Source: Geosiphon pyriformis
Lineage: Eukaryota; Glomeromycota; Glomeromycetes; Archaeosporales; Geosiphonaceae
DNA length: 64,000 bases
Assembly (NCBI GenBank): GCA_016748015.1
Contig: JAAOMT010000590.1
Location: forward strand, 187,107-251,106
Direction: 5' to 3'
A program made the position numbers and the translations under genes. The notes under the pieces were generated by a model, which was not told where the DNA came from, made no database searches, and saw only the letters and a list, made by a program, of their open reading frames with translations. Shown one piece after another: positions 35,870 to 46,908 of the stretch. Position 1 is the first letter of the stretch; each line of letters starts with the position of its first letter.

Positions 35870-37219
35870 TGATTATTCATATCTGTTACAACAATTAGAA
35901 AAACACTTTGAAGCATACAACAAAAATGATCTAGACTTTATTGAACTCAATCCTTTGTTCTTCTGCTTGATTTGCTTTTCTATTGAAGAACAATCTAGCA
36001 GACAATTCCAAGACTTTTGGAATTGGTTCCTAAATGAACATTCAGCTGAAACCTATACAGTTTATACAACTTACTACTTTAATCAAGCTTATATTGAAGA
36101 CAACTTTAAAGAAAGAAACAACAGCATTAATCAACTTTTATACTCAACAACCTTTGAACAACAGCCCCCTAATTTCGAATATTTAAATCATCAAATTCAC
36201 ATCTAAATTGCTGCCCATCAATCAGTTGAGACTCTCTTTAAAACAAAAAAAGAAAGCTATCAAACTGCTTCTGTTTTTGATCTTTTTTCAAGTAAATCAG
36301 AACATTCTACACAAACAATTACTTCTGAACTAATGGCTAATAACTTCATGCAAGCAAATATTTTAGCTGCTCTTCAAGATATACAAACTGCTTTGAGATA
36401 AAGAAACAATATCCCACTATCTTTATTCAAAGATGATACACAAAATCCAATTAAATGATTGAATGATTTTGAAAGAGCAGCTACTGCAAACCAATATGAT
36501 GCTAAATACAAGTTTTAAATCATTGGTGGTTACCTTTAAGGCTCTCTTGCTACTTGGTTCTCACAAAAAACTGATGCTGGTGTTTACCAAAGAATTATTA
36601 AATGGACACCAACAAATGCTGAAGAAAAAAATATCTTTTTTACAACCTGGTTTAAAACTAAATTTAAAACTCCTATTCTGATATCCAAATGACATATAGA
36701 ATTAAAAAGAAAAACCCAAGGTCCTAAGTATGTCAAAGCAATCAGAAAATTAATCAAGCAAGTAAACTCTAAAAAAAACTAGACAAAAAAACAAAAGATT
36801 CATTCCTTTATAAAAGAATTGAAAACTGATTTTTTCTATGCTCTTTGGCCCCTCTTGGCACTGAAAGACAATTCCATAATGAATATGGTTATTGAATTTG
36901 CTCAGAGAATAGAAGACAATTAAAGAATGCAATTAGGATTTACACTTCCAGTTTTTGCTTTTGCTCTTGTTATGGCTTCTGCTTTCTAAATGGCTGCTAC
37001 TTTTTTTGCTGCCCAAACTCAAGACTTAAATGAATAGTTAATAGATAGACTTACAGCTAATCTTGCCCAGTTACTGGAACTCTTAACTTAAACAGTTAAA
37101 GAGAATCAACAATCCCAAAAACCCAGATTTAAACCTCATTTTAATCAACTCTAGCAACCCCCTTATCAAAAACAACAAAATTGTGGCCCACTTGTGTGTT
37201 ATTACTGTGGATTAACTGG
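35870..37219 (+). pseudogene. Gag of family II (N-terminal and capsid part)
   Basis: The open piece 35955-36206 and continuing frames encode a Retrotrans_gag-type capsid (ATWFSQKTDAGVYQRII, FFTTWFKTKF, PKYVKAIRKLIKQV). It ends in the first half of a zinc knuckle, CYYCGLTG at about 37194-37219, where LTR X interrupts. Stops occur at Gln- and Trp-type positions. Confidence 0.8.
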
Positions 37220-38147
37220 TATTACAAGTAATTATTTTGGGTTTCAAATTAAATAACAAATTCATAACTTGGTACTAATTCACTTGATAACATTGGTAAT
37301 ATCTGAAAGTTGTTTATATCTAAAGGTTTAATTGTCTAAAGGTTTTGGTTGAGTCCTTTGTATAATAGACAGAGATTCACTTATTGTTTTATTTATAGCT
37401 TCTCAGAACCACAATTCCATCAAATTTTTTTCTCAGCATAATGATTAATAATCCTTCTAATAAGCTATCCTTAATTAAGTGTTTTATTCTTATTTTTGAG
37501 TCTTTTACCAGTTACTTATATCCTGATGTCAGTATCTTCACATATTAATCTTTTTAATCAAGTTAGTAAAAATAAACAAAGACAGAAAATAAAATAAAGA
37601 AAAATAAAAAATAAGCCAAGGCAATAAATGTTAGTATTCCATCAATAGCCATAATCAAGAGTTATTGTTCTAGTGTGGTTAAGTATCAATTACTATCAAC
37701 ATAGAGTGTTGATAGTGGAAGAGTGAATTAAAAGAACAAATAATTATTTATTGATATTTGAGAATTAAAAGATTGCTTAGATAAAATCTAAACTGAAAGA
37801 TCTGTTTTTTCTACTTCTAATACTACTGCTATATATACATAATTGAGATTCTTCAATTTCTTAATTTTTCACACCAGGAATCTTGGAATTTCTAGAATTC
37901 TGCAATTCCTTTGAGAGGAATCCTGGAATTCTGGAATCCTGCAATTCTTTGTATAAAAATTCTGAAATTTCTGAAATCTTGCAATTCCTTTGAGAAGAAT
38001 CCTGGAATTTCCCATTTATTATGGCTACTTTTGATTGGCTAATTTACAGTATATGCTAATATATTTTCTATATTCTATAAGTAACATTGAACATTTTTCT
38101 AGAAATTGCAACAATTTTTTTTTGTCTCTTCTAGCTTCTAGAAACAA
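37220..38147 (-). repeat. Solo LTR of family X inside family II gag
   Basis: Inverted relative to 44613-45477 and colinear with 60035-60951. For example, the stretch GGTAATATCTGAAAGTTG and TAATAGACAGAGATTCA recur in both. It includes ATATATACATAATTGAG (TATA region) near 37830. The palindromic unit of the other copies is replaced by a GGAATTCTGGAATCCTGCAA-type repeat (37880-38010). Boundaries are approximate and I see no convincing target duplication. Confidence 0.7.
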
Positions 38148-39360
38148 TAATAATTAAAACAACAGAACAATTAACAATAATATTCCCAACTAAAGACCCA
38201 ATCATGCCAACATCAATTTCTTTGGAGAGAATTCCCTAATTAAAGCCACTGTTTATTAACCTTTAAACTAGTAGGCATACCTCTAAAGGGTAAGAGTGCA
38301 AGCCAATTAAAAGAAAACTCTTTTTATGCTTTTAACCTAATTAATAATAACTATAATATAGATGAACTAACAATTAACTCCTCTGACTTAACAAGAAAGA
38401 AAAAAAAAGCCAAAGTTGATTTTGTTCTAAATCCCAATAAAGCCTCAACTTCTACTGCTAATAACAATAAACCACTAAAGACTAAAGTTTTTAAGAATTC
38501 TCCAAAGTTGGAACTCTCAGAAATTGTACAAAAATCTGGACCCTATTCTGTTGTAAAGAATCTTATAGAAACTCCAACACATATCACTTTTGGCCAGTTA
38601 ATAACTCATTTTCAGTTCAGAAAAAATCTTTGCAAATCATTGATACCAAAAAAAAAACACCAAAGACCAACAAATGCTCCCATTAAGCTGAACTTGTTGA
38701 CAACAGCAATGTTACTCCTTTAATTTGTAAAGCCCAAGTGGCTGGTTACTTCATTAATTTGATCCTAAACAGTAAATTATCTGTTAGTGTATTTGCCAAA
38801 CATTTTCTTGAAGCAATTGACAGAAAGATTGATAAGCCTTCCATTTGATTAATGACCAACATATATGGTAACAAGAAAAAAAGCTTGAGTATAGCCAAAG
38901 CTATTCCTGTTTGCATTAATAGTATTAACATTGAAACTGACATAGAAGTATCTAAAGCCAAGTAATACACAATAATTGTTGGCAATAAGTGGCTCAAAAA
39001 AGCCAAAGCATTACTTGACTATAAGTTTTGTGAACTAACCATTAAATATGGTAAAAAGTCCATTGTGGTTAAGTGCTGTTATTGGACAACTCCTCCAGTA
39101 CTAAAGCAAAACCAAGAAGAAGAACAATTAAATGAATCAGATAATAATGAAAGTGATGAAAAAAAAGATCAAGAAGAACAAAAAAAAACTGCTGAACTTG
39201 TCTATACTATTTTTATCAGCAATGGCAAGCTATTAAACAATGTTAAAGTTGACAAAAAAGAAATCATGATAAATGGCAAGCTAATCTGCTGGCCCTATTA
39301 TGATATCCTTAGAAAAACCTTTAATAGAAAACCTGGAAAGAAAGCAAAATACAGTTATTA
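38148..39360 (+). pseudogene. Gag C-terminus and aspartic protease of family II
   Basis: An Asn-rich gag tail resumes at 38148. The segment at 38508-38700 (GPYSVVKNLIETPTHITFGQLITH) precedes the protease. Its active-site loop reads LILNSKLSVSV near 38760, so the catalytic Asp and Gly of DSG are lost. The C-terminal IIVGNKWLKKAKALLDYK follows on the plus strand (about 38965-39020). The open piece 39065-39361 continues with an acidic stretch and NGKLICWPYYDILRKTF. Confidence 0.8.
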
Positions 39361-40990
39361 GTGGTATGGCTTTTGCATCAGGTGTTGGTGCAATAAATTT
39401 TTGTATTCTCCTAGTAATGAATACAAATTCTGCTTGATCTATTACAAAGATTAAAAGCCAATTAGTTTAATACCCAAAGAAAAACTAAAAGAAGTACAAA
39501 AGTTTTTTGAGAATAAACCTCCTGAAATCCAATCACTAGTTGCAGAACAAAGAAAACCTTTTCTTAAAGAAAAAAAAGTGAACATTGAAAATTTGTTGGC
39601 TAAAAATAGCCCAGTTATCTCAAAAGAAGGCAATACTCCTGGATGAACTCATGTGATACAACACACTATCACCACAAAAATAATTTATTTTATTCATTTG
39701 AAGTCTTATTAATTCAATCAACACAATAATGAGTTTATTAAGAAAGAGATAAACCAGATAAAAGATCTTAAATTCATACAAAAAACCAAGAGTGAATAAG
39801 CTTTTCCAGTTGTAATAGTATTCAAAAAAGATAAAACTCTACACTTCTGTGTCAACTACTGCCAATTAAATGCCATTACTATAAGAGATATATACCCACT
39901 CTCCAAAATTGATACAATGCTAGATAAATCCAATAATGCTGCTTTCTTCTCAACTATTGACTTAATTGCTGAATTCTGGCAAGTAGAGATGGATCCAAAA
40001 AGCAGAAAAAAAACTGCTTTCATTACCAAGTATGGTATCTATGAATTTACAGTCATGCCTTTTGGTCTTATTAATAACCCTTCCACTTATTAATGCCTAA
40101 TGGACAAAATATTTGAATCAGTAAAAAAAAACTTTGTTCTGGTCTACTTAAACAATATAATGGTCTACTCAAAAATCTGAAATGAACATTTTAAACATTT
40201 GCAGATGGTTTTTGACCTGCTCAGAAATGCTGGTCTTAAGATCAACCCAATTAAATCTTTCTTTGGATGCCAATTCACCCAGTGTCTTGGTCATCTTATT
40301 ACAAAAAATGGAATCTTCTCTGATCTAGCTAAAGTTAAAAAAGTTTAAAACATTAGACAATTAATGAATGTTCCTGAACTATGCTCTTTCTTTGGTTTGG
40401 CTTCTTACTATCATAAATTCATCAAAAATTTCTCCAAAATCGCCTTTTCTCTCAATCAGCTACTCAAGAAAAATGTCAATTATTATTGGGGCACTTATCA
40501 ACAAAAAGCTTTTGAAATTCTAAAGAAAAAACTTGTTACTGAACCAATTCTCAAGCAACCTAATCTGGACCAACTTTTCATTTTTTACACTGATATATCT
40601 GGTTATGGACTTGGTACTGTCTTTTTACAGAAAGATAAAAATAGCAGAGAACATGCTATAGCATATGTCAATAGATTTTTCATATCAGCAGAAAAGAACT
40701 ATTCAGTTACTAAACAAGAATGTTTAGCAGTAGTTTGAACTACTAGTTACTGGAATCAATATCTTTTTGGTGTAAAATTTCTAGTAGTAACAAATCATTA
40801 AATTTTGGTTTGGCTGCACAATAAAAAAAAACTAAAACACAAATAAATAACTTGTTGAATACTCCACTTGGATGAATTTGACTATAATATTCAACACTAC
40901 AAAAGAACAAATCATCAAAATGCTGATGCTTTCTTTAGACTTACCATTCAATGATAGTACAACCTCTTAACTAAATCAACTTAATTATTA
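39361..40990 (+). pseudogene. Reverse transcriptase-RNase H of family II
   Basis: RT blocks: FPVVIVFKKDKTLHFCVNYC near 39800, FFSTIDLIAEFWQVEMDPKS, FTVMPFGLINNPST, and the catalytic box LVYLNNIMVYS near 40142, where both Asp of YLDD are Asn. The connection and RNase H lie in the open piece 40364-40738 (FIFYTDISGYGLGTVF, NYSVTKQECLAVV), which keeps the RNase H Asp and Glu. Sequence before RT carries a CxxC-bearing spacer of the pre-RT region near 39370-39440. Confidence 0.88.
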
Positions 40991-41029
40991 ATAATACCTT
41001 CATAAACAAACATGATAATGAACTTGGAC

Positions 41030-41640
41030 AATTACTCTGTCTTAATGAAATTTTTGGGTAAAAAACAATCACTAGAATACATTCGACAGCAAAGAGAACA
41101 TTTGTGCAAACAATCAAATTTCTATTTGATCTGCCAAAACCAATTATATAAAAGAAACAGAAAAGATTCTAACCACTTCTAAAGAGTTATTAAATTTAAA
41201 AAAAGAGAAATTGTAATATACAACATGCATACTGACTTATTAGTTGGATACTTTGGAAAAACAAAAACAATTCAGAAAACTTTAGCTTGCTATTATTGGT
41301 CTATTTTGGAAAAAAACATTGCTGAATACATCAAAATCTGTAATATTTGCCAAAAAAAAAGCAAACCCAATTGCAAAGAAGATATCCATCTAATCTCTGT
41401 TAATTAACTATTTGACAGAATTGGTATAGATGTTGTTTGACCTTTAACAATAACTTCTAATGGCAATAGATACATTATTACAACTACTGACCTTCTATAC
41501 TTTCCATAAGTATTAGATCAAAAACTATTCAAATGCTATTCTGATCATTAAAAAACAAACCACCATAACAAATAACAGTGGAACACATACTGTTATTAGA
41601 CCAAAAAATTCATTACCAAAAAAGAAAAAATTGGTAGCAA
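41030..41640 (+). pseudogene. Integrase fragment of family II, core truncated
   Basis: The open piece 41225-41407 has the zinc region with an HxxC-type start (MHTDLLVGYFGKT) and CNICQKKS. The second His of HHCC is Tyr. The core begins RIGIDVV stop PLTITSNGNRYIITTTDLL and then loses similarity at about 41520. The second Asp and the Glu regions are missing, so most of the catalytic core appears deleted. Confidence 0.75.
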
Positions 41641-42109
41641 AATGAATAAATATCTGTTAGAAAATATAACAGCAACTATACTCTCATTTTCTAGCACAAT
41701 TGGAAAAACAATCCAAGAAATCTTGTCCATAGACAAAAATTTGTCATATGAAAAGCAATTAAAACTCTATAGTCACCTTGAAGAAATCATAAAAGATATG
41801 AAATTTATGAAGAAAACAATTTCAAAGATATAGACAGAAATTTTGGGCATTATACAGTTAGATGTCTCAAGAGTTTTAACTATTGCTAAAAAAACCAAAA
41901 CTTTAATACAAAGATTTGGTCTCTTGGATACAAAACTCATTTTATCTCAAGTATTATATATCCTATTCACAAAAAATTTTAACAAACTAGTTAGTCTTGA
42001 GTTAGATAAAACTCTTCAAATAGATTACACTATAAATAGCTTAATTTCACCAAAGCTTAATCTCTTTGGAGAGAATGATATTATAATTAAAACCTACACT
42101 TCTTATTAA
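41641..42109 (+). pseudogene. Family II pol C-terminal helical segment
   Basis: The open pieces 41642-41833 and 41843-42109 are in the same frame as RT and integrase, separated by one TAG at a Trp/Gln-type position. The sequence is Leu/Ile/Lys rich and helical (SYEKQLKLYSHLEEIIKDMKF). It ends about 20 codons into what aligns with the 3' LTR. I do not recognise it. It may be the family II counterpart of the family I CTD, but I see no clear sequence match. Confidence 0.45.
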
Positions 42110-42719
42110 TTATCACATGTATTAGCCATTGATGTCATATAATTAATCACTCTATTTTTAGATAGTAATCATTGACCTGATCATTGACTACTTTTGATAG
42201 CTATATAAGCAATAAATCTCTTAGCTATAGAAATACATATAAGAATTAAAGAAAGAAAAGCAATAAAATAACAACTTCATCTTAATTCTTTTCTTATCAC
42301 TAAATTCTTTTTTCTTACTTTTAAGTATCCAAACATCTTGGAATAAAAAATTACTTGTTGGTTATTCTCTACTTTTTTCCTGAAATGTATAATTGTAGTA
42401 TTTGAAGATTATTGAATAAAACATAACTGAAAAGTACATCTAATATCTGATATTGAATTTTAAGAGTGCTAACATAAGACATAGAATTATACCAGATGTA
42501 ATTATTTGTTGACAGTATAGACTATTTTTCTACTTTCAGATTTCTTAGTTGTCTTTTGAAAAGTATAGTGACTGAGATATTTTATGAAACTGATCTTGCA
42601 TATTGAATTCTTACTTATTCAATTCACTCTTTGAAGTTGTATTCTCTTTGATTCTTTTCATCACCTTACAATTCTGTTTTCTTTTGTTATCTATTAGCTT
42701 GTTACTCCAATCCATAACA
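42088..42719 (+). repeat. 3' LTR of family II
   Basis: It aligns with 35178-35813 (TTAATTATCACATGTATTAG, TAGCTATATAAGCAATAAATC) and ends CCATAACA. The first few bases are decayed. It carries a 19-bp relative insertion near 42125. The end is fixed by the GTAT repeat at 42720. Confidence 0.85.
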
Positions 42720-42723
42720 GTAT

Positions 42724-44396
42724 TAAACAAAGATTTAAAAAGTCTAAAAGCATAATAAGCACCAAATTATTATAATGCTTCCAAAGCTCATTCGTAATAC
42801 CAGACAAATCTACAGCTTTTTTATTAAACAGGTCCTTAACCATGTGCACCAAATTATCATAACTGATAGCAGTTATAACACCAAAAAAAGCATTATTATC
42901 AACATAAGCCAATGGCAGATATTAATACTATTACAAATTGGGAATACTATCCAACACTATTCTTTTTCTTGTCCAACCCTCTATAATTAAATCAATCTTA
43001 TTTTTAATATTAACTAAATCCAGAATCAATTTACCTTCAAAAACCAAATAATCTAATATCATATTATAGAAAAGATGTTCTAATACACTCTGAATAGTGT
43101 TGGTTTTTATCAACTGCAAAACTTTTCATCCATTTATTAATGACAGATCTAATACTTAACTTCTCAGTCTTTAATGACTTGGCAAGTTTGGATGCATAAT
43201 ATGACTTTCTTATACCAAACAGAACAGAATACACATGAATAAAATTTGCATCAGAATTTACAAGATTCTGAATAATTAATGTCTTGTTACTGTTCAAAGA
43301 AATCCAACAGTTCATTAAAAAAACAAATCTATTAACACTCTCCTTATGAAAAGTCTTAACAATCTTTAAAACCAAAATTTCTCATTTATGAAACCTAAAA
43401 AATTTTTTGGTGAAAACACCATCAAAGTTTCTAAACCATCTTTTTTTGAATATCCTATTAGCCAAAAAAATTACTATTTTGTGAATGGTATTTCACATTG
43501 CATCCAAATCCAAAACTTTTTAGAAGTGACAAATTCATTAAAGAACATTGCAGTATTGGCTGCTGTAGCATTTTTAAAAGTGTTCTATTTTACTTCATTA
43601 GTATTTTTGATATTAAACTTCCAATAATCTTTATTTGTCTGTTTACACATAGAGTTTAACTGCACATCTAACAAGTCTTTTAAGTCCACAAAAACAAAAA
43701 CAGCATAGTAATTGGTGTCAAAATATTTTTCAACATTTATTATACCATGATCTACTATTATATTAACCAAGTTTGAAGAAATAAATACATAATTAATCAT
43801 CTTTGTGATACTCCTTAAATTCTTTTATGTTAATGTATTTACAACTAGACTTCCAACCAGCAAATTAACTAATCCCAAACTAAAGCATTTTTTAAAACTA
43901 GCACATCTGTAAGATCTGTTTTTATTGAAATCTCTATCTAAAATTAAAAAAAAAAACTCGTTAATGGCTTTTGCAATTAAAAAATTAATATTATCTACTT
44001 AAGAAATTTGGGCTGTCAATAAAGCACTAACATATAGTTCTAAAATCGAGACAAAAAGTTTATTCTTGAAAAGCAATTTGACAGATAGCAGCTGGCCAGA
44101 AATCTTTAAAACCTTACACACATGTTTTGTCAAAGCAATATCTATAATAATTGTAACATCAAAATCCAAATAACTAGAATCTACACCAGAAGTAAACACT
44201 TAAATACTATTAAATTTGTTTTTAATCTATGAACAAATCTTTTCTTTTAAGTTGGTCTCAGTAACAACAAAAATTAAATTATTTATATCTTTGTGCCAAT
44301 AAATGATATTTTTCTGTTTGGCAGGATTGTTTATTTTTTTGATATTGTATGTGACAATTTTTTATACTAAACTACTTAAATAGATTATTAGAAAAT
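42724..44396 (-). pseudogene. Host LINE piece 2: endonuclease to start of RT
   Basis: From 44390 downward: INNPAKQKNIIYWHKD and the AP-endonuclease start FTSGVDSSYLDFDVTIIID (43999-44199), VFISSNLVNIIVDHG (43585-43800), SIRSVINKWMKSFAVDK (43064-43375), then KAVDLSGITNELWKHYNNLV (42694-42912). This matches the order of LINE C 46940-48560. It is cut by family II after LNLCLI. The catalytic endonuclease His and Asp positions are mostly lost to decay. Confidence 0.82.
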
Positions 44397-44612
44397 TAAA
44401 AAAAAACTTTTTTCTCTCTTATTTCCAAAAATCCTCAAAAAGCACGTTTTCTGAAAAAAAAGTTTTTTTAATTTTTCTTGTTAGTTTATATCATTATTTT
44501 TTTAAGTAATAATCCTTTTGTTGTGGATTTAAAAACTGTTTCTGGCAGTGATATGTCTAAAAAAAAGCACCCAAAGGTGCTTTCTATGGTCCTGCTGGTG
44601 GTTCCTTTGTGC

Positions 44613-45477
44613 TGTTATTCATAAAAAGAAAACAGATATAGAAAATAGCAGACCAATGAGAGAATAGTATTTAGCAGATGAGCATATTGCTTAGCAATAT
44701 AGAGCAATGTCAGAAATCATGGCACATTGCTCAGCAATGTGAAGCAATGTCAGAAAACATGGCATATTGCTTAACAATGTGAAGCAATATTAGAAAATTA
44801 GAGCACATTGCTTAGCAATATGAGCATTGCTCAAGAAATTATAGCACATTATTCGGAAATATGAGTGATCTTGTAAAACATCAATTATGTATATATAGCA
44901 GTAGTGTTAGAAGTAGAAAAAGAGAATCCTTTAGTAAGAAATCTCCCATTTACAAATATTGAATAAATAAATTATTTATCATCCAAATCCACTCTTCACT
45001 ATCAACACTTCATGTTAATAGCAATTGATACTTAACCACACTAGAACAATAGCTCTTGATCATGGCTATTAACAAATACTAACTTGTGCATTGCTTTGGC
45101 TTATTTCTTTAAGTCATTTCTTTTATTTTTTTGTCTTAATTGTTGTTATTACTAACTCTATTGAGGATTAATGCATGGGGTACTGACATCAGAATATAGC
45201 ACTGGTAAAAAACCCAGAAATAAACATAGAACACTCAATTGAGATTAGCTTACCAGGAAAAACACTGGCCATTATACTGAGAAAAAAATTGACAAAACTG
45301 TAGTTTCAAAAAGCTATGGATAAAAACTATTACCACTGAATCTCTGTCCATTATACAAAGAATTCAACCAAAATCTTCAAATAAACACACCTTCAGATTG
45401 TCATCATTGACAACAGCCTTGAGCACCAAGTTACAGGTTTGTTATTTATTCTAACAACCAAGTAAACATCTGTAACA
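44613..45477 (+). repeat. Solo LTR of family X in LINE C ORF1
   Basis: 865 bp, starting TGTTATTC and ending CTGTAACA. It is flanked by GTGC (44609-44612) and GTAC (45478-45481), a 4-bp target duplication with one transition. Excising it rejoins the ORF1 reading at a QKKK segment. It contains the palindromic array at 44686-44860 and a TATA-like ATGTATATATAGC near 44887. Confidence 0.88.
44686..44860 (+). repeat. Five-unit palindromic tandem array in the LTR
   Basis: ATTGCTTAGCAAT-type palindromes start at 44686, 44726, 44766, 44807 and 44848, a 40-41 bp period. Each is followed by a GAGCAATGTCAGAAA-type arm. The array lies upstream of the TATA-like site, where U3 enhancers lie. Confidence 0.8.
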
Positions 45478-46908
45478 GTACAGAAGAAAAAAGTGGTTCT
45501 TGGAAATGTCAAACACTCTGGTGATGAGAAAGATATCTCCTTGAGTAAATCTAGTTCTGGTAATAGTGTGTATTCTAATGTGAATAGTTTATCTGGTGAT
45601 GATAAGGATGTTGGCATAACTGGTATGAATAGTGGATCTCATCTAGGCTCAGCTGTTACTACTCCCAAGACAAAACGTGTTAATACTGGTGTTGGTTTTG
45701 GCTCCTCACTTAGCTCTCCCAATTTTTACATGGAAGATGATAAGATTGTTTTTCCTTTTCGCTTACCCATCTCTCTAGACAAAAAGTGGATTGACCCAAA
45801 AATTATCAAAACTCCTGTGGAGGTGTCAGTCAAAAAATCATTCACTTTGGACATTAATCTTTCAGCAGTAGAAAGCAAATCTGCCACAGCTAAAACTCAA
45901 GTTATCAGAAAAAATTTTTCATCAGTCAATAGTTTTGGAGGGGCCATTATCTCTTCAAAATTTGAAAGGATCATCTGATCTATGTTTACTTCTGAGGAGA
46001 GCATGATTAAGACTGCATTATTGGCCAGAGAAAAAGGGATTGTCATAAACAATAATCTTAAGATACAAGGAATGAGGTCAGATTGGGCTGTGATAATCAA
46101 AAAAATTCTCATGGATATGCCTAAAGATATGATCATCACCACAGTATCTGAATTTGGAAAAATTAAGTCAATTAAAATTCAATTAATTGGAATGTGGCAA
46201 AAGGCTGTGGTGGAGTTTGCTGAATTAGACCAAGCTGATTTGTTAGTCTCTAAGTGGTCATTCCTGATTGGTAAGAATTTTGTGTGCATAGCCAAAACAG
46301 TGGAGAATTGTGAGACTTGGGCATTAAGGGATTGATTCAGAGTGCTTTTGTTTACTTTGCCAGTGGAAACAATGGCATATGATCTTGGGACTCTTTTGGA
46401 TAGGGCTGGTAAAAAAACTTGTGTCATAAATAGATCTCTGGAAACTGGTAATAGGATTTGTTGTGCTGTAGTCAATTTTAAATTTAATAATGATCTGGAG
46501 TCTGCCTTTCACACAGAGCTGATTCTTGGCAGTATTAAACTTTCTTGGGCAAGAATAGATCTGGTTTGGTGTGAAAAATGTGGAAAGTTTGGTCATTCTG
46601 CTATGGAATATAATGCATCTGTTGCATCCTCACCTAAGCTTTCAAGAACATTTAAAAGGGTTGTGTCTAATAGACATCATCTTCAGTTGGCTAAGTTGTA
46701 TGATAAAAAAAGTGTTCTAATATTTCACCCTACTGCCTTTGGTGGCAAATCTTGGGCCCAGGTGGTCACACTTGTTGGTCCTTCTGGTGGTTTTTGTTTC
46801 AGTTTTGGTTCCAGTTCTAGCCTTCATTTTTCTGGTGTCTCAGATTCAGACAGTAGTTTTCCTCTCACTTCAGCCAACACTTCTTTTTTGAGCTCTCTTT
46901 CTTTCTCA

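Larger units (their letters stand above)
35178..42719 (+). mobile_element. LTR retrotransposon family II (Ty3-like), with a nested LTR
   Basis: The LTRs of about 630 bp (35178-35813 and 42088-42719) are flanked by GTAT at 35174-35177 and 42720-42723. Internal order: PBS, gag, inserted LTR X, gag end with protease, RT, RNase H, integrase fragment, C-terminal segment. It belongs to a different family from family I: no dUTPase is seen, and the LTR is different. It sits in the RT region of the host LINE. Many stops of the C to T type. Confidence 0.9.
44553..46908 (+). pseudogene. LINE C ORF1 (zinc-knuckle RNA-binding protein)
   Basis: The likely start is ATG 44553. Codons 1-20 precede the solo LTR, and one A seems missing from the A-run at 44559-44566. 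After the LTR the open pieces 45493-45978, 45982-46335 and 46342-46992 are in frame. Content: Ser/Gly-rich acidic N-terminus, a conserved block (KKWIDPKIIKTPVEVSVKKS), an RRM-like region (ILMDMPKDMIITTVSEFGK, MWQKAVVEFAE), and a zinc knuckle DLVWCEKCGKFGHSAMEY (last Cys now Tyr). The coiled-coil end seen in LINE B is absent, and ORF1 runs straight into ORF2. Confidence 0.82.

Noticed and set aside
44686-44860. CRISPR-like array
   Set aside because: The spacers are as repetitive as the palindromes, the setting is a eukaryotic LTR, and no cas-like genes are present.
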